Of a stretch of 5,253 nt of DNA, positions 1 through 4,603 are shown piece after piece (position 1 is the first letter of the stretch; every line of letters begins with the position of its first letter). Under the pieces are notes generated by a model. That model had not been told where the DNA came from. It was given only the letters and a program-made list of their open reading frames with translations, and ran no database searches. This DNA is from an uncultured Opitutaceae bacterium. Its GTDB lineage: Bacteria > Verrucomicrobiota > Verrucomicrobiia > Opitutales > Opitutaceae. Made by a program: the position numbers and the translations under genes. The stretch covers positions 1-5,253 of the forward strand of contig CAKZMS010000609.1 in assembly GCA_937128785.1 (NCBI GenBank). Reading direction: 5' to 3'.

Positions 1-294
1 TCATTTCCGGGCCCGCAGGATGAGTAAGCAGGCCACGCCTGCGGTGAACACCACGAAGGTTTCCCCCAAGGTATCGAAGCTGCGGTAGTCCGCCAAAACC
101 ACCGTTACAATGTTGTCCGTATCCGCGTCCCGATAGGCATTGCGGCTGTAGTGGGAACCCGCCACCGGCGAGCCCGCGGCACTGAGGTCACGGTTGATCG
201 GCGACTGCGCGTCGCCCCGCGGTGGCAGCAGACTCGCGGTGTAGAGCATGAGCGCAAAAAAACCCGCCAAGAGGAGATAGATGAGCGCCTTCAA
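1..294 (-). CDS. MbhE-like subunit of Mrp-type antiporter (MrpA C-terminal segment)
   Basis: A 97-residue membrane protein, complete, with its TGA at the window edge. Residues 2-22 form a hydrophobic segment. A polar loop (about 25-60) follows, then the block NIVTVVLADYRSFDTLGE at 61-78 and a second membrane segment at about 79-94. The NIVT...DYR.FDTLGE block is the hallmark of MbhE and of the matching part at the C-terminus of MrpA/MnhA. In the family this small subunit helps build the membrane part of Na+/H+ antiporters and related hydrogenase or oxidoreductase complexes. Its ATG overlaps the stop of the preceding gene by four bases (ATGA), so it belongs to the same operon and is probably translationally coupled. 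MrpB, MrpC and MrpD-type subunits are expected downstream, outside the window. The family call is firm; the exact complex is not known from this window. Confidence 0.85.
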   Translation of the reverse strand: MKALIYLLLAGFFALMLYTASLLPPRGDAQSPINRDLSAAGSPVAGSHYSRNAYRDADTDNIVTVVLADYRSFDTLGETFVVFTAGVACLLILRARK

Positions 295-536
295 TCTCCC
301 GTCCTCCGATCAGTTCGTAGAATCAACACGATAAAATACACGCCCACGACTCCGGCGCCCGCCACGGCTTCGGTGAAGCCGACGTCCACCGCTCCCATCG
401 ATACAAACAGGATGGCGATCACGAAACTGAATACCGTGGTGCTCACCGCGGCCGCCATGAGGTCACGCACTTCCAACGCCAACACCGCCGAGGCGATGAG
501 CAGCAGGTAGAGCATGAATTCCACCATTAATGACAT
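291..536 (-). CDS. MbhD-like / DUF4040 subunit of Mrp-type antiporter
   Basis: An 81-residue, very hydrophobic protein with three predicted membrane segments (about 5-22, 26-48 and 58-75). The block MGAVDVGFTEAVAGAG at 48-63 matches the DUF4040/MbhD signature (GAPDVALTEA-like), including the acidic residues D51 and E56 inside the membrane region. In fused systems this domain lies near the C-terminus of MrpA; here it is a free-standing gene. I chose the ATG at 536 because it lies 4 bases after the mrpG stop; an in-frame ATG at 527 is an alternative. The open frame reaches further upstream (584) but that would overlap mrpG by 44 bases and add a polar, Arg-rich stretch not typical of the family. 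Its stop overlaps the start of the next gene (ATGA). Confidence 0.85.
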   Translation of the reverse strand: MSLMVEFMLYLLLIASAVLALEVRDLMAAAVSTTVFSFVIAILFVSMGAVDVGFTEAVAGAGVVGVYFIVLILRTDRRTGD

Positions 537-540
537 GAGT

Positions 541-861
541 TCAGCCTTCCTCCTCGCGGGTCCAGGGTTTGATCTTGAGCGCAAGGGCAGCCCGCGCGAG
601 CGCGTGGGCCGCCACCGGATTGGTCAGACATAGAAAGATGATCGCCACCAGAATCTTGGCACTGTTGATCGTCGCTCCCTCGACCACGGCAATTCCGACC
701 AGCAGCACGATGATACCCACCGTGTCGACCTTGCTGGCCGCGTGGGTCCGGGAAAAGAAATCCGGCAGGCGCAGGATGCCGATACTGCCGATCAACATGA
801 AGGCCAGCCCCACCATCATGAGGACTCCCCCCGCCAGAAATTGGATCGTGGTCAAATTCAT
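541..861 (-). CDS. mrpG: Na+/H+ antiporter subunit MrpG (MnhG/PhaG family)
   Basis: A 106-residue small membrane subunit of the multisubunit monovalent cation/proton antiporter. Three hydrophobic segments lie at about 7-30, 48-62 and 68-80. Family motifs are clear: RLPDFFSRTHAASKVDTVG at 31-49 (the RLPD...R.HA..K.DT.G signature) and NPVAAHALARAA at 81-92. The length is normal for MrpG. The ATG at 861 overlaps the TGA of mrpF in an ATGA, and a GGGAA stretch just upstream could help ribosome binding. In known Mrp complexes MrpG is required for assembly and activity of the whole antiporter in the cytoplasmic membrane. An equivalent subunit (MbhC) occurs in membrane-bound hydrogenases, so the parent complex is inferred from the absence of hydrogenase genes in the visible part only. 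Confidence 0.93.
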   Translation of the reverse strand: MNLTTIQFLAGGVLMMVGLAFMLIGSIGILRLPDFFSRTHAASKVDTVGIIVLLVGIAVVEGATINSAKILVAIIFLCLTNPVAAHALARAALALKIKPWTREEEG

Positions 862-1130
862 TTCCCGGGCTTGAGCAGACGAAAATATTCCGAAACGGCG
901 ATGCCACCGATGAAGTTGAGCACAGCGTAGGCCAGAGCCAGATCGACAAACATATCGAGTCGCCGGTTATAGATCAGCCCCGCCAACAAAATCAGCGCGA
1001 TGACCTTGCCGCCGATGGCCCCAATCGCGAGCAGGCGGTCGAACACGGTCGGTCCTTTGACCACCCGATAGAAGGGTATCAGGATGATGAAGACCAAAAC
1101 CACCGCGACATAGGAAATGAACGTGATCAT
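858..1130 (-). CDS. mrpF: Na+/H+ antiporter subunit MrpF (MnhF/PhaF family)
   Basis: A 90-residue protein with three membrane segments (about 4-21, 36-54 and 62-80). The motif KGPTVFDRLLAIGAIGGK at 25-42 is the MrpF signature (R/K-GPT..DR..A), with D31 in the usual place; the stretch DLALAYAVLNFIGGIAVSEYF (63-83) matches the conserved last helix. MrpF is an essential small subunit of the Mrp cation/proton antiporter in the inner membrane. I chose the ATG at 1130 because it overlaps the mrpE stop by four bases and gives the family's usual length; the open frame to 1271 is a shadow inside mrpE. The stop likewise overlaps mrpG, so E, F and G form one tightly coupled unit. Confidence 0.93.
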   Translation of the reverse strand: MITFISYVAVVLVFIILIPFYRVVKGPTVFDRLLAIGAIGGKVIALILLAGLIYNRRLDMFVDLALAYAVLNFIGGIAVSEYFRLLKPGK

Positions 1131-1723
1131 GACGTCGTCCCCTCCTCCACCGGCAGCTCCACTACTTCGGGCACGGGTCCGTCCACGAATATCCGGGCCA
1201 CCCGAGCCTGCATCTCCCCGCTGAGTAGATCTTCGGCCGTGCGTTCGGACAGCGCGTGCACCAAATAACAATCATCCTCGACACTAATCGTGAGGGTGCC
1301 GGGCGTGAGAGTGATTGAGTTGGCCAGAGTTGTCGTGGCGATCAGATCGGGCTGCACGCAGCGGAAACGCACGAGTCGTGGATTCAGCAGATCCCGGCGC
1401 CACAAAATCACCTTCGCCACGTAGACGGCGGAAACCAGCATCTGACCCAGCAGCCAGACAAAGTAGATCACCCAACGCCACGGCCGCAGTCGCTTGAATT
1501 TTTCCGCGGATTCCAGGAGCGGCAAACGGCTGTCAAGCCACACCGCCAGGGCCGCCGCCATCACGCCGGCGGAGAGGTGAAACGCGTCCAACTTGCCACT
1601 GAGAAATATCCAAATGAGCAGCAATCCCGCCCCCGTGGCCACCCGCCGGAGCCACCCCGGAGAACGGATCGGGCCCGATGATGAAGGCGCGTCCGAGGAG
1701 GTGTTCGTGGAGGAGGAAGGCAT
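1127..1723 (-). CDS. mrpE: Na+/H+ antiporter subunit MrpE (MnhE/PhaE family)
   Basis: A 198-residue subunit. After a Ser/Thr-rich, polar N-terminus (residues 1-25) come membrane segments at about 28-42, 48-63 and 82-104, then a soluble domain with the family hallmark LANSITLTPGTLT at 133-145, and an acidic tail. The typical family length is near 160, so the start is slightly extended at the N-terminus and the tail is also somewhat long. I chose the ATG at 1723; an in-frame GTG codon closer to the first helix is possible, and no clear Shine-Dalgarno sequence marks either. The open frame further upstream encodes an Arg-rich stretch unlike the family. It is the first gene of the visible Mrp operon, about 121 bases downstream of serB on the same strand; cotranscription with serB is possible but not shown. 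Confidence 0.92.
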   Translation of the reverse strand: MPSSSTNTSSDAPSSSGPIRSPGWLRRVATGAGLLLIWIFLSGKLDAFHLSAGVMAAALAVWLDSRLPLLESAEKFKRLRPWRWVIYFVWLLGQMLVSAVYVAKVILWRRDLLNPRLVRFRCVQPDLIATTTLANSITLTPGTLTISVEDDCYLVHALSERTAEDLLSGEMQARVARIFVDGPVPEVVELPVEEGTTS

Positions 1724-1784
1724 GGGAGAAAACTTGGCAGGAACGACCGAGCAAGTGAGCGTGAAAATAGCGGTCAAGCCCAAT

Positions 1785-1798
1785 CCCCGTCGACGGGG
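1785..1798. repeat. Perfect 14-base palindrome between serB and mrpE
   Basis: CCCCGTCGACGGGG is a perfect inverted repeat in the 121-base gap between serB and mrpE. On the plus strand it is followed directly by TTTT (1799-1802), so it looks like a short intrinsic terminator for transcripts coming from the left, although no plus-strand gene lies there. On the minus strand, the direction of the flanking genes, it lacks a T-tract, so it would be a weak hairpin at best in the serB-mrpE intergenic RNA. A TTGACC resembling a -35 box lies just beside it on the minus strand (1772-1777), but no good -10 follows at the proper spacing. Its role is unknown. Confidence 0.4.
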
Positions 1799-1844
1799 TT
1801 TTCGCCGGGCCAATCCCGCCCACCTGCGCCCCCGACCCGTCGTT

Positions 1845-2495
1845 TCATTCTGCCAGCAAGGCGGGCAACTCCGCGAGCTCCTTCACCATCAAATCGGCCT
1901 CCCGCCGCACCCGCTCGCGCGCCACATAACCGCCAAATCCGATGAACCGATCCACCACCGGCATCGTTTCAAGGTCACTTACGCCATCTCCCACCATGAC
2001 GCTTTGTGAGGGATTCAGGCGCTCGCGGAGCTGTCGGATGACGATCGGCTTTCCGCCCGAGCGCGTTGTCGGGTAGTCCTGATCGAAACCCCGGTATTCA
2101 CCGGCTTCGTCGAAGAAAAGGTCCACCGCCTCGACGGTTTCGATGCCCAACTGCTCGGCCAGCGGGCGAATGCACTGCCGAAATCCACCACTCAAGATGG
2201 CAACCTGCCAACCCTGCTGGATCAGCGTGCGAATCGTGGCCGCGGCCGGCGGGTCCGCCGTTTCGGTGTAGAGTTGCCCGACCGCGTCGACGTCTTGCGC
2301 CCGAGGCCGGATGATTTCCAGCCGCTGGCCGAATACGGATTCGACGCTGATCTTACCATCCATCGCCTCATGCGTCATCGCCTCCACCTGGGCAAAAAGC
2401 TCCGGCCCCCGCACGCGGGCGAGCTCATCGACTCCTTCGATGGAGCTCAACGTGCTGTCACAGTCAAAAACGATAAGGGGGCGCGAGGTCGACAC
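1845..2495 (-). CDS. serB: Phosphoserine phosphatase (HAD family)
   Basis: A 216-residue cytoplasmic HAD-family phosphatase that should hydrolyse L-phosphoserine to serine and phosphate, the last step of serine synthesis. All HAD motifs are present: DCDST at 11-15 (nucleophile D11, acid D13), SGG at 102-104, the lysine K149 in SGGKP, and GDGVSD at 169-174. E20 and the GVDELA block after motif I, SGGFR, and FIGFGG (184-189) match the animal-type phosphoserine phosphatases specifically, which supports the substrate. I chose the GTG at 2495 because it puts motif I about ten residues from the N-terminus. A TTG at 2543 is in frame but falls next to the T-tract of the preceding terminator, and its extra 16 residues are Pro-rich and not conserved-looking. 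No Shine-Dalgarno or convincing promoter is visible, so the start is less certain than the function. Confidence 0.9.
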   Translation of the reverse strand: MSTSRPLIVFDCDSTLSSIEGVDELARVRGPELFAQVEAMTHEAMDGKISVESVFGQRLEIIRPRAQDVDAVGQLYTETADPPAAATIRTLIQQGWQVAILSGGFRQCIRPLAEQLGIETVEAVDLFFDEAGEYRGFDQDYPTTRSGGKPIVIRQLRERLNPSQSVMVGDGVSDLETMPVVDRFIGFGGYVARERVRREADLMVKELAELPALLAE

Positions 2496-2541
2496 GGCGC
2501 GAACCGCACCGAATCCCGGCGGTTGGGGCAAGGGGGAAAAC

Positions 2542-2572
2542 AAAAAACCCGCTCCGAAAAGGGAGCGGGTTT
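2542..2572 (-). terminator. Intrinsic terminator of the rpmJ-rpmE operon
   Basis: An 11-base perfect stem (AAACCCGCTCC at 2545-2555 with GGAGCGGGTTT at 2562-2572) closes a 6-base loop. Read on the minus strand it is followed by six T (2542-2547, partly within the stem base). It starts 22 bases after the rpmE stop, the expected place. On the plus strand no T-tract continues after the stem. serB begins shortly beyond it, so serB needs its own promoter or readthrough. Confidence 0.92.
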
Positions 2573-2594
2573 CGAAATTGGGTCGGTTACGGGC

Positions 2595-2846
2595 TTACTT
2601 GCCGCGTTGGCGCTTAAACTTGTTCGAGAACTTCTCGATGCGACCGGCGGTGTCGACCAAACGCTTCTCACCGGTGTAGGCCGGGTGGGAGTCGCTGGTC
2701 ACGTCGCGCACCACGACGTGATACTCGATTCCGTCGATGGTCTCCTTGCGGGCCGAGCTGGATGCTGAGCGCGTGAGGAACTTTTTGCCCGTCGCGACAT
2801 CGACGAAGCAGACATTGTTGAGAGTGGGATGGCCTTCAGCTTTCAC
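2595..2846 (-). CDS. rpmE2: 50S ribosomal protein L31, zinc-independent (type B / C-minus)
   Basis: An 83-residue protein of the large ribosomal subunit, where L31 bridges toward the small subunit. It starts KAEGHP like other L31 proteins, carries FVDVATGKKFLTRS at 14-27, and ends with the L31 signature SHPAYTGEKRLVDTAGRIEKF (53-73). It has only one cysteine (C13), so the CxxC zinc ribbon of classical L31 is missing and this is the C-minus form, as in E. coli YkgM. The GTG start at 2846 is supported by an AGGAG seven bases upstream and by the conserved N-terminus; the open frame to 2906 would overlap rpmJ. It lies 28 bases after rpmJ and is followed by a terminator, giving a two-gene operon. 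Confidence 0.95.
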   Translation of the reverse strand: MKAEGHPTLNNVCFVDVATGKKFLTRSASSSARKETIDGIEYHVVVRDVTSDSHPAYTGEKRLVDTAGRIEKFSNKFKRQRGK

Positions 2847-2853
2847 GGGTATT

Positions 2854-2858
2854 CTCCT
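2854..2858 (-). promoter_or_regulatory. Ribosome binding site of L31 gene
   Basis: AGGAG on the minus strand, seven bases before the GTG at 2846. It decides the GTG start for the L31 gene. It is the clearest Shine-Dalgarno sequence in the window; most other genes here lack one. Confidence 0.85.
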
Positions 2859-2874
2859 GGTGATTGGGACGGGA

Positions 2875-3000
2875 TCAGCCCTGACGAGCCTTGAAACGAG
2901 GCTCAACTTTGTTGATCACGTAAATGCGGCCCTTGCGGCGAACCACTTGGCACGCCGGATGGCGCTTCTTGGCGGACTTGATGGAAGAGACGACTTTCAT
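2875..3000 (-). CDS. rpmJ2: 50S ribosomal protein L36, zinc-independent (type B / C-minus)
   Basis: A 41-residue protein: it begins [20 protein letters not shown] and continues with [11 protein letters not shown] and PRFKARQG. The order KxRHPxCQ, (K/R)RKGR(I/L)YVI and PRFKA matches E. coli YkgO, the L36 paralog without zinc ligands; only one Cys (C17) remains of the usual CxxC...C...H set. It is a small basic part of the large ribosomal subunit. I found it by translating the minus strand. The ATG at 3000 has no Shine-Dalgarno sequence (CTCTTTTTCC precedes it). It is the first gene of the rpmJ-rpmE pair, the reverse of the ykgM-ykgO order of E. coli. Confidence 0.94.
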   Translation of the reverse strand: MKVVSSIKSAKKRHPACQVVRRKGRIYVINKVEPRFKARQG

Positions 3001-3012
3001 GGAAAAAGAGCA

Positions 3013-3041
3013 AACACACCGGTCGGCCCTCCCCCTGTCAA
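3013..3041 (-). promoter_or_regulatory. Candidate promoter of rpmJ-rpmE
   Basis: On the minus strand a perfect -35 box TTGACA (3036-3041) is followed after 17 bases by TGTGTT (3013-3018), which matches the -10 consensus at only three of six positions. Transcription would start about six bases before the rpmJ ATG, giving a nearly leaderless message, in keeping with the missing Shine-Dalgarno. The -35 is convincing, the -10 is weak. Confidence 0.4.
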
Positions 3042-3060
3042 TGGTTTAGTCTTATCATTT

Positions 3061-3069
3061 GGTAATACC
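3061..3069. promoter_or_regulatory. Possible operator (small AT-rich palindrome) in the divergent region
   Basis: GGTAATACC is an inverted repeat with 4-base arms around one central base, lying in the most AT-rich stretch of the region (about 3042-3080) between rpmJ and the first lipoprotein gene, upstream of the candidate rpmJ promoter. Next to it on the minus strand is AATGATAAG, which resembles half of a Fur-family box. A Zur-type operator would make sense for zinc-independent L31/L36 genes, but the match to known Zur boxes is poor and this is mostly inference. Confidence 0.2.
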
Positions 3070-3136
3070 TATTTGTTAGGCAGTTAGACTGTCCCAAACA
3101 TACCGTCTCACGGAGAATTTTAGCCGTCCCCTTCGC

Positions 3137-3164
3137 TTGACCCAGTTTCGGCCCGCGGTAGGAT
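3137..3164 (+). promoter_or_regulatory. Candidate promoter of the lipoprotein operon, overlapping its RBS
   Basis: TTGACC (3137-3142) and TAGGAT (3159-3164) are separated by 16 bases and match the -35 and -10 consensus at five and four of six positions. The ATG follows the -10 by only six bases, so a transcript from this promoter would begin at or next to the start codon. The same TAGGAT contains AGGA, seven bases from the ATG, which would instead be a good Shine-Dalgarno if transcription starts further upstream. Both readings cannot be fully true at once. Confidence 0.4.
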
Positions 3165-3170
3165 CTCGAA

Positions 3171-3737
3171 ATGAAGCGTTTGCTTCCCTTTCTCGCGGCC
3201 GCTTTGGCGATCGGATTCGGTGGGTGCAAGAGCACCCCGCTGACGGTTGAGCACGATGCTGAGAAAATTTCCACTATCCTCGGGGTGCCGGAATCTGAGT
3301 TGGTGTTTGTCTCCGACGGGGACGTCGCCGTGGCGGAGGAATTCACGGACTTTTTCAAACCAAGTGATGCCGCGGTGATCGCCCTCACCGAGGACGCCCT
3401 CTACTGGCTGCACCTCGACAGCACCCTGGCGGATCAGGTTACGCGAATCCCGGCGGCCGACATCGTCACGCTTTCCCGGGATCTGGGTTGTTTCCAAGTG
3501 AAGACAAACGACGAGTTATACCTCGTCAGGCTGCGGGGATGGAACCGGCATCGGGGCGACGGCCCCCGCTCGCTGGAGTTTATGGCGCACCTGCTCAAAG
3601 CCAACGGGAGCCTGTTCGTCGCCGACGCGGAGTATGTTTACCAGAAACCGCTCGATGAGCCGCCCCAAATGCGTGGCCACATCGATAACCAGTCCGATCC
3701 GAACATCGTGCACGGACAACTCAACATCAGACAATGA
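3171..3737 (+). CDS. Lipoprotein of unknown family, first of three tandem paralogs
   Basis: A 188-residue predicted lipoprotein. Residues 1-18 are a signal peptide (MKRLL plus a hydrophobic run) ending FGG before C19, the predicted lipidated cysteine. The mature part has a short domain with an amphipathic helix (about 28-38) and VFVSDGD, then alternating strands: VIALTEDALYWL at 69-80, a TRIPAADIVTL stretch at 91-101, and NDELYLVRLRGW at 113-124. A helix RSLEFMAHLLKAN (133-145) follows, then a polar tail with VYQKP (156-160) and DNQSDPNIV (172-180). The pattern of strands capped by one helix resembles PH-like domains; that is inference and I do not recognise the family. The genes at 3910 and 4604 share these landmarks. 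The TGA at 3735 may not be the ancestral end, because the frame continues with coding character to 3890. AGGA lies seven bases before the ATG. Confidence 0.85.
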   Translation: MKRLLPFLAAALAIGFGGCKSTPLTVEHDAEKISTILGVPESELVFVSDGDVAVAEEFTDFFKPSDAAVIALTEDALYWLHLDSTLADQVTRIPAADIVTLSRDLGCFQVKTNDELYLVRLRGWNRHRGDGPRSLEFMAHLLKANGSLFVADAEYVYQKPLDEPPQMRGHIDNQSDPNIVHGQLNIRQ

Positions 3738-3890
3738 ACTGATTTCGGGGTGTATCAAAAGCCGTTTGAACCCTTGGTTTACGACAACGACGCCGACCGC
3801 GACAGTCTGGCGGACCCCGGCTACCAGCCTCCCGATATTTTCGCCAACAAATACCCCCAAGACCCGAACGGGAATCCAATCCGAGATTAA
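3738..3890 (+). pseudogene. In-frame coding-like tail after the stop of the first lipoprotein gene
   Basis: Directly after the TGA the same reading frame is open for 50 codons to a TAA. It encodes TDFGVYQKPFEPLVY, then an Asp-rich stretch (DNDADRD), then SLADPGYQPPD and a Pro/Asn-rich end. VYQKP-F-E repeats VYQKP-L-D of the upstream protein 38 codons earlier (codons at 3636 and 3750). The five identical residues use different third bases in four of five codons, which is the mark of protein-level conservation, not of a recent DNA duplication. GC at third positions is about two thirds, as in a gene. The TAA lies 4 bases before an ATG at 3895. This may be a tail cut off by a point mutation (for example CGA or TGG to TGA), the remnant of a deleted paralog, a readthrough extension, or a sequencing error. 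A separate small gene from the GTG at 3750 is less likely, having no ribosome site. Confidence 0.55.
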
Positions 3891-3909
3891 CGCGATGAAC
3901 CCTAACCCC

Positions 3910-4545
3910 ATGAAACCAGCGATCATCTTGGCCTCAGTCCTCGTAAGCTTGCTACAGACCGGGTGCTACCAAGCGCCGCTGAGTTTGAAAAACGGAGGTG
4001 AAAAAGTAGCCGCGAGTATCGGTGAACCCATGGAGAATCGGATGGTTGTGAGCACCGCCGATATGACCCCGACTTCGTCATTTACCGGATGGTTCTCAAT
4101 TGTTGACCGGGGCGTGTTCGCCGCGACCGAGGATGCCATCTATTGGCAGCCGGGGCAGGACAAATATGACCCCGCGCGATCGATCACGACGGTTCCCTTC
4201 GAGTCGGTCGACGAGTTCGCTCCGGATGGCGATCTGGTTCAATTGAGAATCAACGACGCCCTGTATGTTGTCCGTTTCGTGGGGTGGAGCTCCTCGGCCG
4301 CCAGTCAGCCGCGGGCGGAAGCATTTATGGATCTGCTCCTTGCCAACGAGGTCCCCCAATTCACGCCCGAGCTTTCCTTCAAGCCGACCATCACCCGGAC
4401 TCGCCTAAGTTCGTCGGCCCGCAGCCTGGAGGCGGATTACCAAAGCGATCCGGATGTGGTTCGCTCCCAGGATTTCAGGGACCATGATAGCTACGATCAC
4501 TGGGCAACCTTCGGCGATGATGGCGTCGTCGCCCCCCCACCCTAG
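3910..4545 (+). CDS. Lipoprotein of unknown family, second of three tandem paralogs
   Basis: A 211-residue predicted lipoprotein: signal peptide MKPAIILASVLVSLLQTG, then C19. The lipobox (QTGC) is less typical because of Q at -3. I prefer the ATG at 3910 over one at 3895, which adds MNPNP, because it starts with MK and puts the cysteine at 19 exactly as in both neighbours; neither has a clear ribosome site. The mature part matches the first paralog: EKVAASIGEP (31-40), GVFAATEDAIYWQ (68-80), TTVPFESVDEF (93-103), INDALYVVRFVGW (114-126), helix RAEAFMDLLLANE (135-147) and DYQSDPDVV (176-184). The tail from 185 is His/Asp-rich and ends VVAPPP. The PH-like fold is inferred from strand pattern only. 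The open frame upstream to 3634 is a shadow. A run of seven C (4532-4538) lies just before the stop. Confidence 0.85.
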   Translation: MKPAIILASVLVSLLQTGCYQAPLSLKNGGEKVAASIGEPMENRMVVSTADMTPTSSFTGWFSIVDRGVFAATEDAIYWQPGQDKYDPARSITTVPFESVDEFAPDGDLVQLRINDALYVVRFVGWSSSAASQPRAEAFMDLLLANEVPQFTPELSFKPTITRTRLSSSARSLEADYQSDPDVVRSQDFRDHDSYDHWATFGDDGVVAPPP

Positions 4546-4603
4546 ACGGGAAATACATCGGGCTGAAAACGCATCGCCCTACCCATCGGTCCAATTGGCT
4601 AAA

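Noticed and set aside
527..949. 140-codon minus-strand open frame overlapping mrpG and mrpF
   Set aside because: It is an out-of-frame shadow of mrpG and mrpF, Gly/Asp/Arg-rich with no membrane segments or motifs.
1593..2009. Plus-strand open frame of 138 codons across mrpE and serB
   Set aside because: It is antisense to two well supported genes, is Arg/Pro/His-rich, and resembles nothing.
2274..2768. 164-codon plus-strand open frame across serB, the terminator and rpmE
   Set aside because: It is antisense to serB and L31, reads through a terminator hairpin, and has no recognisable features.
3634..3909. Long N-terminal extension of the second lipoprotein in its own frame
   Set aside because: It overlaps the end of the first lipoprotein gene in another frame, has a Thr/Pro/Asn-rich composition unlike a real protein, and would bury a clear lipoprotein signal peptide inside the protein.
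3516..3926. 136-codon open frame on the minus strand opposite the first lipoprotein gene
   Set aside because: It mirrors the codon pattern of the plus-strand gene and its tail, and has no ribosome site or recognisable domain. Its openness across the TGA is a by-product of the coding-like tail.
4454..4603. 50-codon upstream extension of the third lipoprotein
   Set aside because: It overlaps the second gene and lies before a textbook signal peptide with LAGC; the ATG at 4604 puts the cysteine at residue 19 as in both paralogs.
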